Below are positions 27,179-34,494 of a DNA stretch of 50,883 bases, piece by piece; positions within the stretch are counted from its first letter, which is position 1; each line of letters opens with the position of its first letter. A program made the position numbers and the translations under genes. The DNA is taken from positions 1 through 50,883 of the forward strand of contig NZ_JASCXW010000013.1 in the NCBI RefSeq assembly GCF_030012175.1. Direction: 5' to 3'. Below the pieces are notes generated by a model. That model was not told the DNA's origin. It did not search any database and saw nothing but the letters and a program-made list of their open reading frames with translations. The stretch is from Peloplasma aerotolerans. GTDB lineage: Bacteria; Bacillota_I; Bacilli_A; Acholeplasmatales; Acholeplasmataceae.

Positions 27179-27760
27179 TTATTCTACTTCTTTAGGTTCG
27201 ACCCTAAAACTAATTGTAAAACTTATGTCTTCTCCCTTAATTGTGTTATATGCCAACTGTGAATCATCAACATTAACCAACTCAAGATCCAATCCTTTTT
27301 CAACTGCCTCATCATGATCGATAGGCTCTAACAACCTTACAACGATTGTTATTGTAACAACACTATTGAAAAGCTCATTAACAAAATAATCTTTTGCATT
27401 TCCAATTGAAATGTCAACCAAATGTGAATACTCATCCGATTCACCAATTAAAACATCTTTTGCTTCTACAATGAGATTCATGCTTTGAACTAATGTTTTA
27501 TCGACACTCACATCGTATTCAAAGACTACTTGATCAACTTCACCTACGACATATACACGTCCTTCGGGTACCAGTCTTCCAGTAAATTCATCATGTTGAG
27601 CTTCGACGACAAGACTTGCGTCTTCTCCTTCAAATCGAATCACAACATTACCAATCTGTGATACGTCCTGCCAATAAGCGAATGCTGCCGAGGATGTAAA
27701 ACCTAATGCAATAACTAACATTGTAATAATTAAATATGGTATTGATTTTTTTCCTAGCAA
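27179..27760 (-). CDS. SipW-dependent exported protein, TasA/camelysin-like (operon head)
   Basis: A 193-residue protein. Hydrophobic signal at about 7-27, with the SipW-type AFAYWQD (residues 26-32; Trp30). The mature part is acidic and beta-rich (VVFEYDVSVD, VVTITIVVRLLEP, ISFTISFRVEP), ending in the same ITF/ISF-strand pattern as the next gene. It starts with TTG (27758-27760), seven bases after a perfect AAGGAGG site, which decides the start. It is the first gene after the c-di-GMP riboswitch and terminator. A structural or adhesive surface subunit is the likeliest role; direct evidence is lacking. Confidence 0.7.
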   Translation of the reverse strand: MLGKKSIPYLIITMLVIALGFTSSAAFAYWQDVSQIGNVVIRFEGEDASLVVEAQHDEFTGRLVPEGRVYVVGEVDQVVFEYDVSVDKTLVQSMNLIVEAKDVLIGESDEYSHLVDISIGNAKDYFVNELFNSVVTITIVVRLLEPIDHDEAVEKGLDLELVNVDDSQLAYNTIKGEDISFTISFRVEPKEVE

Positions 27761-27781
27761 GTCCTCGCCTCCTTATGACTT

Positions 27782-27814
27782 AAAAAAGTCAACGTAGATA
27801 TCCCACGTCAACTT
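27782..27814 (-). terminator. Riboswitch-linked intrinsic terminator
   Basis: Minus-strand AAGUUGACGU (27805-27814) pairs fully, with two G-U wobbles, to ACGUUGACUU (27786-27795) across a 9-nt loop, followed by U6. It lies between the c-di-GMP aptamer and the first gene of the operon, so it is the probable output stage. Confidence 0.85.
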
Positions 27815-27883
27815 ATGTCTTTTCATATAAAAAGCCATATCGTCAAGCGTAGAATTATCAATCTACAAATTGTAGAAATAATT

Positions 27884-27968
27884 CTAAATGACAACTGGCT
27901 ACCTTTTCTTAGGCCCTATAGCTTTGCGTCCTTAAGTTCCCTTAAGTTTGCCTTTAACATTTGTTTAG
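27884..27968 (-). promoter_or_regulatory. Cyclic-di-GMP-I riboswitch (GEMM-I)
   Basis: On the minus strand the family core occurs in order: GGCAAAC, a hairpin CTTAAG-GGAA-CTTAAG whose loop is a GNRA tetraloop, GGACGCAAAGC, GGGCCTAAG (tetraloop receptor) and GGTAGCC. P1 closes with CTAAACAA pairing to TTG and TTTAG around a 3-nt bulge. These features are diagnostic of GEMM-I. Between aptamer and terminator is another imperfect hairpin (27851-27885) overlapping the P1 3' end. Whether ligand turns the operon on or off cannot be read with certainty. Confidence 0.93.
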
Positions 27969-27996
27969 AAAATGCATTTATTTATTTTCCGTTATT

Positions 27997-28025
27997 ATTA
28001 TATAACACATGTCCTGCTGTGTCAA
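27997..28025 (-). promoter_or_regulatory. Consensus sigmaA promoter of the riboswitch operon
   Basis: Minus-strand -35 TTGACA (28020-28025), exactly 17 nt, -10 TATAAT (27997-28002). A perfect consensus, which implies that control is mainly by the RNA downstream. Confidence 0.92.
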
Positions 28026-28080
28026 ACAAAAAGTGCTTTATTTCGTAATTATTTCGTAAATTTTTTGATGTTCAAACAAA

Positions 28081-28110
28081 AAAGGGCAAAATCATCGCTG
28101 ATTTGCCCTT
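28081..28110 (-). terminator. Terminator of gapA
   Basis: Minus-strand stem AAGGGCAAATC pairing with GATTTTGCCCTT, loop in between, then a U run. Confidence 0.9.
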
Positions 28111-28137
28111 AACAATGTAATTAACTCGCTTTTTTTG

Positions 28138-29151
28138 TTATTTAATCAAACTTGCTAATTTACTTACTGTACGAATCAATTGTGCAGTATAACTCATTTC
28201 ATTATCATACCATGCCATAACTTTAACAAGTTGTCTGTCATCATAATTTACGATTTGAGTTGTATTTGCATCATATAATGAACCAAACTTAGATCCAATA
28301 ACATCTGATGAAACGATAGGATCAGATACATATGCTAGTGTTTCATTTGCTGCTTTTCTAAATGCTGCATCAACTTCTTCTAGTGTTGTATGTTTTTTAA
28401 CTTCAACAGTTAAGTCAACAACTGATCCAGTAATTGTAGGTACACGTAATGCTGTTCCATCTAATTTACCTTTTAATTGTGGTAATACTAAACCGATTGC
28501 TTTTGCAGCACCAGTTGAACTAGGGATAATACTTGCTGCAGCTGCACGACCACGTCTAGACATGATGCCTTTTTTATGTGGTTGATCCATTAGGGATTGA
28601 TCAGCAGTGTATGCATGAATTGTTGTCATGAATCCACCTTTGATACCAAAATTGTCATCCAATACTTTTGCAATTGGAGCCAAACAGTTTGTAGTACATG
28701 AAGCACCACTTAAAATATCTTCTGTACCATCAAGAATATCATCATTAACACCATAAACAATTGTTTTAACGTTTCCTGATGCAGGAGCACTAACAACAAC
28801 TTTTTTAGCACCAGCTTCTAAATGCCAACCAGCTTTGACTTCGTCAGTAAAGAAACCTGTACATTCTAATACAACATCAACACCTAATTTTCCCCAAGGT
28901 AATTCTTTAGGGTCTTTTTGGCTGAAAATAGGAATTTTCTTACCATCTACAATCAAATCAGTACCTTCAAAACTTACTGAACCATTTTTGAAATTACCTT
29001 GTGCTGTATCATACTTTAATAAATATGCTAAAGTTTCAGCATCAGTTAAATCATTAATACCTACTACATCGAATTGTGGATCATCTGCCATAAGTCTATA
29101 TGCAAGACGTCCAATACGACCAAATCCATTAATTGCTACTTTAATAGCCAT
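28138..29151 (-). CDS. gapA: Glyceraldehyde-3-phosphate dehydrogenase
   Basis: Glycolytic enzyme converting glyceraldehyde 3-phosphate to 1,3-bisphosphoglycerate with NAD. The N-terminal Rossmann motif is INGFGRIGRLAYR, the active-site Cys is in GASCTTNCLAP (near residue 150), and the family signature SWYDNE-type sequence appears as AWYDNEMSYTAQL. The length of 337 is typical. Transcribed alone from its own promoter, with a cre-like CcpA site upstream, consistent with sugar control. Confidence 0.97.
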   Translation of the reverse strand: MAIKVAINGFGRIGRLAYRLMADDPQFDVVGINDLTDAETLAYLLKYDTAQGNFKNGSVSFEGTDLIVDGKKIPIFSQKDPKELPWGKLGVDVVLECTGFFTDEVKAGWHLEAGAKKVVVSAPASGNVKTIVYGVNDDILDGTEDILSGASCTTNCLAPIAKVLDDNFGIKGGFMTTIHAYTADQSLMDQPHKKGIMSRRGRAAAASIIPSSTGAAKAIGLVLPQLKGKLDGTALRVPTITGSVVDLTVEVKKHTTLEEVDAAFRKAANETLAYVSDPIVSSDVIGSKFGSLYDANTTQIVNYDDRQLVKVMAWYDNEMSYTAQLIRTVSKLASLIK

Positions 29152-29189
29152 TTTTAATTTCCTCCTTGAATGTTTTATTCATCAACTAC

Positions 29190-29217
29190 ATTTTACCATT
29201 TATACGGTTTAATTCAA
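29190..29217 (-). promoter_or_regulatory. gapA promoter
   Basis: Minus-strand -35 TTGAAT (29212-29217), 16-nt spacer, -10 TAAAAT (29190-29195). Confidence 0.65.
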
Positions 29218-29240
29218 ATATATATCCTTAGTCTTTGTGA

Positions 29241-29255
29241 ATGTAAACGTTTTTC
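29241..29255. promoter_or_regulatory. Cre-like CcpA site between gapA and the CYTH gene
   Basis: ATGTAAACGTTTTTC matches the B. subtilis cre pattern TGWAARCGYTWNCW at 12 of 14 positions. It lies upstream of the gapA -35 and also upstream of the putative plus-strand -10 (TATAAT, 29280-29285), so it could affect either gene. Confidence 0.5.
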
Positions 29256-29333
29256 CTTTTCTTTAACCCTTTGATTTGATATAATATAAAGGGCATAATG
29301 AAATGCAACATGTTCTTCAGAAAGGTGATGTCA

Positions 29334-29885
29334 ATGACTAAAAATATCGAGATTGAGTTTAAAACAGCTTTAACAATTGAAAAATATCAAGAGCTGCTTG
29401 AGTTGTTTCATTTGGAAAACAATATTTTTAAGCAAATTAATCACTATTTTGATACTGATGATTACCAACTTATGGAACAGCAAATTGTGTTGCGTATTCG
29501 TCAAAAGGGTGAAAACAGGTTTAAAGTCACTCTAAAGAGTCAAAGTGAAAAAGGTGCTTATGAAAGCCATGTTTTGTTAACACCTGATCAAGCAAAAGAC
29601 ATGATTGAAAATGGTTTTAGAACTAAGGATTTTTTTGATGACATCGATCATTTTGTAAAGTTTAGAGTATCTTTAGATAATTACCGAGTCAGTACACCTT
29701 ATGAAGGTGGCACACTTTTCTTAGATCGCTGTGAATATTGCAATATCGTTGATTACGAAGTTGAATATGAAGTTAACGATTATGATGAGGGTGAAAAGCT
29801 GTTCAAACAGTTTTTAGAAAAACATCAAATTGAAATTCAACCGACAAAAAGAAAAAGCGAAAGAGCATTCACATGTAGAAGATAG
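29334..29885 (+). CDS. CYTH-domain triphosphate-binding protein (YjbK-like)
   Basis: A 183-residue protein with the CYTH tunnel signature IEIEFKT (ExExK) at the N-terminus and alternating basic strands (IVLRIRQKG, RFKVTLKSQ, SERAF near the end). The family binds or hydrolyses triphosphates such as polyphosphate, thiamine triphosphate or nucleotides, with divalent metal; B. subtilis YjbK is the closest type I can name. I chose the ATG at 29334-29336 (AAAGGTGATG upstream) and not an in-frame codon 36 bases earlier. Monocistronic, ending in a terminator that contains its stop. Confidence 0.88.
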   Translation: MTKNIEIEFKTALTIEKYQELLELFHLENNIFKQINHYFDTDDYQLMEQQIVLRIRQKGENRFKVTLKSQSEKGAYESHVLLTPDQAKDMIENGFRTKDFFDDIDHFVKFRVSLDNYRVSTPYEGGTLFLDRCEYCNIVDYEVEYEVNDYDEGEKLFKQFLEKHQIEIQPTKRKSERAFTCRR

Positions 29886-29906
29886 CGATTAATGCTATCT
29901 TTTTTT
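29881..29906 (+). terminator. Terminator of the CYTH gene
   Basis: GATAGC (29881-29886) pairs with GCTATC (29894-29899), followed by U8. The TAG stop (29883-29885) lies in the stem. Confidence 0.9.
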
Positions 29907-29914
29907 ATATTTAT

Positions 29915-29944
29915 TTTACAACCTGTATTTTTTTTTGCTATAAT
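29915..29944 (+). promoter_or_regulatory. Promoter with extended -10 for the membrane gene at 29967
   Basis: -35 TTTACA (29915-29920), 18-nt spacer, -10 TGCTATAAT ending at 29944. It excludes start codons upstream of about 29951. Confidence 0.8.
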
Positions 29945-29966
29945 GTCTTCGACAGGTGAAATATAT

Positions 29967-31229
29967 ATGGAGATAATCATGAAATTTATAAAACAGAATA
30001 TGTTGATACCATTTATATTTGGTGTTATTTTTATTATTGCTTTTTTGATTGAACCGATTGATGCAATCTATCATGGTTTTATAGCAATTTTAATGAGTCC
30101 AAGTATATTAATCTCAGATTATTTATTAATCGGTGGATTATCAGCAACTTTAATCAATGTTTCTTTAACTGTTATACTAAATTTAATCTTAATTAAAAAA
30201 TTAGAGCTTAAAATGACAGGTCCTATTTTTGCTTGTTTATTAACAATTGCAGGGTTTGCCTTTTTTGGTAAAAACATTTTTAATGCAATACCGATGTATA
30301 TTGGTATTTATTTTTATGCGAAAGTTACCAAAACTGAATTAAAAAGTTATATTCTTGTTCTACTCCTATCATCTGGTATTTCACCAATTGTTAGTTATTT
30401 GATGTTTGGTGTTGGCTTAGAATATTTTATATCGATTCCTCTTGGTATTTTTGTTGGTCTTCTTGTTGGTTTTGTTCTACCATCATTTAATGCGCATGCT
30501 ATTAAATTTCATCAAGGTTACAACTTATATAACACAGGATTTTCTATGGGTGTTTTATCGATGTTATTAACTGGTATCATATCATCATTTACTGTTATAG
30601 AAAGAAGTGCTGAAGTTAATAATGCTTATCACTTTGAATTGCTATGGTCAACAATTATCGTTTCTATTTTCTTGATTATTGTAGCTTTTATCATGGATCC
30701 AAAAGTTTACCAAAAATATAATTTAATTTTAAAGAGATCTGGTCGACTCATCACTGACTTTCCTGCAATAGCTGGTAAGGAAGCTACAATTTTAAACGTT
30801 GGAGTCATGGGACTTTTTTCGATAGCAATTGTTCTAACTCTTGGCATATACATTAATGGACCAGTCATGGGTGGTATTCTTACCATCGTTGGTTTTGCAG
30901 CCTTTGGTAAACATCCTCTAAACTCCATACCTGTTGTTCTCGGAGCGATGTTAGCAGTACTTCTTACACCACTTGAATTAACACTTGGACCGATTCTTGC
31001 TATCTTCTTTGTTACAGGTTTAGCACCATTAGCTGGAAAATATGGATTTATTGCTGGTGTAATAGCAGGATTTATTCATTTACTAATAACGCCACTAGCT
31101 TTAGCATTCCAAGGTGGTTTCGACTTATATAATAATGGCTTTGCTGCTGGGTTTGTTGCAGCTGTATTATCGTCACTTTATGCGATTTTCAAGCCTGATG
31201 ATGAAGATAAAACGACTAAACCCGTATAA
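29967..31229 (+). CDS. Polytopic membrane protein, DUF1576-like
   Basis: About 420 residues with ten or more hydrophobic segments. It contains an internal duplication: a GP.....LTI.GFA.FGK..(L/F)N.IP motif occurs twice (TGPIFACLLTIAGFAFFGKN and NGPVMGGILTIVGFAAFGKH), and a G(Y/F)(N/D)LYN.GF..G motif twice (QGYNLYNTGFSMG and GGFDLYNNGFAAG). This resembles membrane proteins of the DUF1576 group, whose function is unknown to me; a transporter-like pseudo-symmetric fold is plausible. The start is either ATG 29967 (AGGTGA seven bases upstream, chosen) or ATG 29979. Confidence 0.75.
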   Translation: MEIIMKFIKQNMLIPFIFGVIFIIAFLIEPIDAIYHGFIAILMSPSILISDYLLIGGLSATLINVSLTVILNLILIKKLELKMTGPIFACLLTIAGFAFFGKNIFNAIPMYIGIYFYAKVTKTELKSYILVLLLSSGISPIVSYLMFGVGLEYFISIPLGIFVGLLVGFVLPSFNAHAIKFHQGYNLYNTGFSMGVLSMLLTGIISSFTVIERSAEVNNAYHFELLWSTIIVSIFLIIVAFIMDPKVYQKYNLILKRSGRLITDFPAIAGKEATILNVGVMGLFSIAIVLTLGIYINGPVMGGILTIVGFAAFGKHPLNSIPVVLGAMLAVLLTPLELTLGPILAIFFVTGLAPLAGKYGFIAGVIAGFIHLLITPLALAFQGGFDLYNNGFAAGFVAAVLSSLYAIFKPDDEDKTTKPV

Positions 31230-31286
31230 AAATTACTGTTATAGTCCTATTTAAAGCCATTTTATGCACTTAAAATCATAATAACA

Positions 31287-31315
31287 TTGACATTAAAGAG
31301 TATAAAACTTATAAT
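31287..31315 (+). promoter_or_regulatory. Consensus promoter of the small membrane protein gene
   Basis: -35 TTGACA (31287-31292), 17-nt spacer, -10 TATAAT (31310-31315), a perfect consensus. Confidence 0.9.
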
Positions 31316-31348
31316 AATATATGTAAGTAAGTATCAATGGAGGCCCTA

Positions 31349-31741
31349 ATGAAAGAACGTAGTTTACTTTATTTTATAACAGCTGTTGTTGCTAGTGTGC
31401 TTTTTTTAGTAGCGTTACTAATTAGAACACAGGGGTGGTTTAATACATATGGGGCTCTTGTTATGCCCTCATTACATAAATTATTAATACCAGTTGTTCT
31501 GCTTTGGATTGGATGGTATTTTGAAAACAAAGGTTTTCTTCTATCCGCATCAATTGTTTTAACAGTGTTGTTTGGTCTTCATCTAGATAATTGGGGAGTC
31601 TTAACAGGGGATATATTCATTGTTTCACAATATGCTCCAGCAGTAAAAACAGCATTTGTATTAGGATTCATCTTATTACTTGGTGGTCTTGGAATGGGTT
31701 ATTATTCCTATCTAACATTGAGTTTTGAAAAGAAAGCATAA
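31349..31741 (+). CDS. Four-helix membrane protein of unknown function
   Basis: A 130-residue protein with four hydrophobic segments (about 6-25, 40-59, 62-80 and 96-122). I recognise no motif. GGAGG five bases before the ATG at 31349 sets the start; an in-frame ATG 12 bases earlier has no such site. Despite its obscurity it is driven by a perfect consensus promoter, so it is likely well expressed. Monocistronic. Confidence 0.78.
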   Translation: MKERSLLYFITAVVASVLFLVALLIRTQGWFNTYGALVMPSLHKLLIPVVLLWIGWYFENKGFLLSASIVLTVLFGLHLDNWGVLTGDIFIVSQYAPAVKTAFVLGFILLLGGLGMGYYSYLTLSFEKKA

Positions 31742-31757
31742 ACTTAAGTCAAACAAA

Positions 31758-31780
31758 AAAGGAACTTCCGAGTTCCTTTT
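31758..31780. terminator. Bidirectional terminator between the small membrane gene and spx
   Basis: AAGGAACT pairs with AGTTCCTT across UCCG, with U-rich sequence on the plus side and A-rich sequence on the left that serves the minus strand. Confidence 0.88.
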
Positions 31781-31798
31781 ATTTTGTCTTTATTTCTT

Positions 31799-32260
31799 TT
31801 AAGTATGTTGTTGGTCTTTCTTTATTTCATCAAAATAACGTCTTAGCGCACTTTGATAGTCACAATGCTCACCTTGAGGACAATCAACACACATAATTAA
31901 TTCTCTAAGTCTCTTAGGAATAAATACACGAATTTCCTCATCATTATAACCTACTTGCATTTTGTCACCATCAATCATAATTGGTCGTTTAAGAACACTA
32001 GGATTTTCGATAATAAACTTTTTAAGCTCACTAATTCTCATATCTTCAACATCTAATGATTCTTCTTTAAAAATCTTAGATCTTGTCGAAATGATATCTT
32101 CAAATCCGTTTTCAGCATTCTCAAGCATACGATCAATGTCTGCTTCGGTAATTCTTTGGTTAAATAGGTTTTTCTCTTCATAAGTGATCTTATGATCATC
32201 AAGCCACTTTTTCGCTTTCCGACAAGATGAACAACTTGGGGTTGTAAAAATAGTAATCAT
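31799..32260 (-). CDS. spx: Spx-family transcription regulator (ArsC-like fold)
   Basis: A 153-residue thioredoxin-like protein. The redox switch CSSC is at residues 10-13, and RPIMIDGDKMQVGYN is the Spx/ArsC core. Spx binds the RNA polymerase alpha subunit during disulfide stress. Compared with the usual 131 residues it has about 20 extra at the C-terminus, including a second cysteine group CVDCPQGEHC (Cys124, 127, 133) that might bind zinc or add redox sensing. The arsenate reductase alternative is less likely because CSSC and the RPI core fit Spx. Monocistronic, with a structured leader. Confidence 0.85.
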   Translation of the reverse strand: MITIFTTPSCSSCRKAKKWLDDHKITYEEKNLFNQRITEADIDRMLENAENGFEDIISTRSKIFKEESLDVEDMRISELKKFIIENPSVLKRPIMIDGDKMQVGYNDEEIRVFIPKRLRELIMCVDCPQGEHCDYQSALRRYFDEIKKDQQHT

Positions 32261-32365
32261 TTGTCTTCCTCCTTTTGGAGCATAGGTATTAGCCTATAGC
32301 ACTTTGTGTTCTTGTATCAGGTCTCCCTGTTGCTTAATTATATAATTATTTAGATTAATTTTCAA
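32261..32365 (-). promoter_or_regulatory. spx promoter and hairpin-rich leader
   Basis: Minus-strand -35 TTGAAA (32360-32365), 17-nt spacer, -10 TATAAT (32337-32342). The leader of about 65 nt folds into CAGG-GAGA-CCTG (a GNRA-capped hairpin), ATAGG/CCTAT, and CTCC-AAAA-GGAG, the last covering the ribosome binding site. No described riboswitch was recognised. Confidence 0.6.
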
Positions 32366-32368
32366 CAC

Positions 32369-32383
32369 GTGTAAACGTTTTTA
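32369..32383. promoter_or_regulatory. Cre-like CcpA site between spx and pepF
   Basis: TGTAAACGTTTTTA (32370-32383) matches TGWAARCGYTWNCW at 13 of 14 positions. It lies just upstream of the spx -35 and about 60 bases upstream of the pepF -10 (TATAAT near 32440). Confidence 0.55.
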
Positions 32384-32475
32384 TCACTATTTTACATAAT
32401 TAAAATTTTGTCGTTAGGTGATTTAGATGTGATTGCGTTATAATATAGTCAATATAACAGAAAGGATTAACATAT

Positions 32476-34242
32476 ATGTCAAAATGGGATTTATCAATAT
32501 TTTATCCAAATTTAGAGGCTTGGGATGAAGATTTAAAGAAATTACCTGAGCATATTGAAAAACTTGCTTCTTTTCAAGGCAAGTTAGGTGAGCTTGAAAA
32601 TTTTAGAAAATTTTTTAAAGCAGAGGAGGAAGCAACCAAGTTACTTTATCGCTTGTATGCTTATATTCATTTAAACAGTGATTTAAATTTAAAGGACACT
32701 GTTAAGTCTGCTAAAAACCAACAAATGTTGCTGATGTTATCTGAGTTAAATCAAAAAACATCATTTACACAACCTGAGATTATTAGTCTTGGTCAAGAAA
32801 AGATTATGGAGTTTGTTGAAAGCGATGATTTTCTAGGAACTTATAAGTTTCAAATGGAAAAACTCTTTATGCAACAAAAGCACGTATTAAGTAGTGATCA
32901 AGAAAGAATTATTGCTAACTTTGGTCCTACAAAGAGTGTTCCAGCTTCATTATATCAAGCATTAGCTATTGTTGATGCTGAAGATGAAAAAGTTACTTTA
33001 AGTGATGGCAAAGAAATTACTGTAACTCAATCTAATTATCGCTCTTTATTAGCTGAAGTACCTACTGCTGATGATCGTAGACTCGTATTTGAAGCGGCTT
33101 TCAAACGTTATAAAGAAAACAAAGCTGCATTTGCAAGTACATATAATCTTGTGTTGCAACAACAAGCAGCGAATTATAAGTCAAGAAATTATGCATCTGC
33201 ATTAGATGCTGCATTATTCCAAAACAACATTCCTACTTCTGTATTCCATAATTTGAAAGATGTTGCTTATGAAAATACAGCACCAATTAGGCGATATATT
33301 GCAATTAGAAAAAAACATTTAGGTTTAGACAAATATCATACATATGATCGCTTTATGAAACTCGCAAAAGACGATACGAAATATCCTTTTGAAGATGCTA
33401 GAAAAATGTTTTTTGAGTCTATTAAAGATATGAATCCAGAGTTTGTTAAGAATCAAAAGTCTGCAGTTGAGGATGGCTTTGTTGATGCTTATCCTCAAGA
33501 TGGTAAACGCACTGGTGCTTACTCATCTGGCTTCTATGGATATCATCCATTTATCTTATTAAATCATGATGATACTCTAGATTCAGTTTTCACACTTGCA
33601 CATGAAGCAGGACACAGTGCACATACAATCTTTTCAAATGAAAATCAACCGATGCCTACTTCTGACTACACAATATTTGTTGCTGAAATAGCATCTACAT
33701 TTAATGAACATGCTCTTCTTGATTTCTTACTTCAAAAAGCAGAATCAAAGGCACAAAAAGTTGATTTATTAGAATCAGCAATTGATGGTATTATGGCAAC
33801 CTTCTATCGTCAAACCTTATTTGCAACATTTGAGTATGAGGCAAATCAATTAGTAGAAAAAGGTATGCCAATAACTGATGAGGCTTTGTCTAAGATTATG
33901 GTTGATCTTTATAAACACTATTATGATCTTGATATCACTGAAGAAAATGGTAAGCAGTATGTATGGGCATATATTCCTCATTTATTCTACTATCCATTCT
34001 ATGTATATCAATATGCTACATCTTATAGTGCTTCATTAAAAATATATGCAGATGTTAAAAATAAAAAACCAAACGCGATGGAAAACTATTTAGGTCTACT
34101 AAAGTCTGGTGGTAGTGACTATCCAGTTAATCAAGCAGCAAAAGCAGGTGCTGATTTAACTAACAAAGAAACATTTAATGCAGTTATCGATCGTTTTACG
34201 AGTTTAGTCGATGAACTTGAGAAAGTTCTTGAAGAAAAATAA
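32476..34242 (+). CDS. pepF: Oligoendopeptidase F (M3 family)
   Basis: A cytosolic zinc peptidase of 588 residues that cuts short peptides. The zinc motif HEAGH is at 376-380 with the family context LAHEAGHSAHTIFS, followed by a downstream Glu region (VAEIASTFNEH) as expected for M3. AGAAAGG lies upstream of the ATG. Monocistronic, with a TATAAT at about 32440 and a cre-like site upstream, suggesting control by carbon supply. Confidence 0.95.
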   Translation: MSKWDLSIFYPNLEAWDEDLKKLPEHIEKLASFQGKLGELENFRKFFKAEEEATKLLYRLYAYIHLNSDLNLKDTVKSAKNQQMLLMLSELNQKTSFTQPEIISLGQEKIMEFVESDDFLGTYKFQMEKLFMQQKHVLSSDQERIIANFGPTKSVPASLYQALAIVDAEDEKVTLSDGKEITVTQSNYRSLLAEVPTADDRRLVFEAAFKRYKENKAAFASTYNLVLQQQAANYKSRNYASALDAALFQNNIPTSVFHNLKDVAYENTAPIRRYIAIRKKHLGLDKYHTYDRFMKLAKDDTKYPFEDARKMFFESIKDMNPEFVKNQKSAVEDGFVDAYPQDGKRTGAYSSGFYGYHPFILLNHDDTLDSVFTLAHEAGHSAHTIFSNENQPMPTSDYTIFVAEIASTFNEHALLDFLLQKAESKAQKVDLLESAIDGIMATFYRQTLFATFEYEANQLVEKGMPITDEALSKIMVDLYKHYYDLDITEENGKQYVWAYIPHLFYYPFYVYQYATSYSASLKIYADVKNKKPNAMENYLGLLKSGGSDYPVNQAAKAGADLTNKETFNAVIDRFTSLVDELEKVLEEK

Positions 34243-34261
34243 TTATTGATGTATAATAAAT

Positions 34262-34472
34262 TATGCGATGATTAGGAAATAATTCACTAAAAATCTATCT
34301 AAAGAGAGTTGGCATGGTGGAAACCAACGTTAGATTGTGAATGATTGGGCCCTATGAGCATAAAGTAAGTCGGCTATAACGACATTGAGGGCTAGAGTTT
34401 TCTCTAGAACTAAGGTGGCACCGCGTAAACATTTACGTCCTTAGATTTTTTATCTAAGGGCGTTTTTAATTT
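34262..34472 (+). promoter_or_regulatory. Tryptophan T-box leader of trpS
   Basis: The T-box core AAGGTGGCACCGCG is at 34412-34425; stem I precedes it with the specifier codon TGG (34346-34348, in the GATTGGGCC loop). The terminator stem CGTCCTTAGAT/ATCTAAGGGCG, then U5, lies at 34435-34472. The tRNA-end pairing bases are UGGC, which fit a G discriminator as in tRNA-Trp. Confidence 0.95.
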
Positions 34473-34494
34473 AATTAGTCATAGGAGGAATATT

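Noticed and set aside
26598-27760. Camelysin metalloprotease activity
   Set aside because: No HEXXH or other convincing zinc site is visible; only the signal and beta-rich character match that group.
34262-34472. tRNA-like structure before trpS
   Set aside because: The T-box core, specifier and terminator explain the folding; no acceptor or anticodon arm pattern is present.
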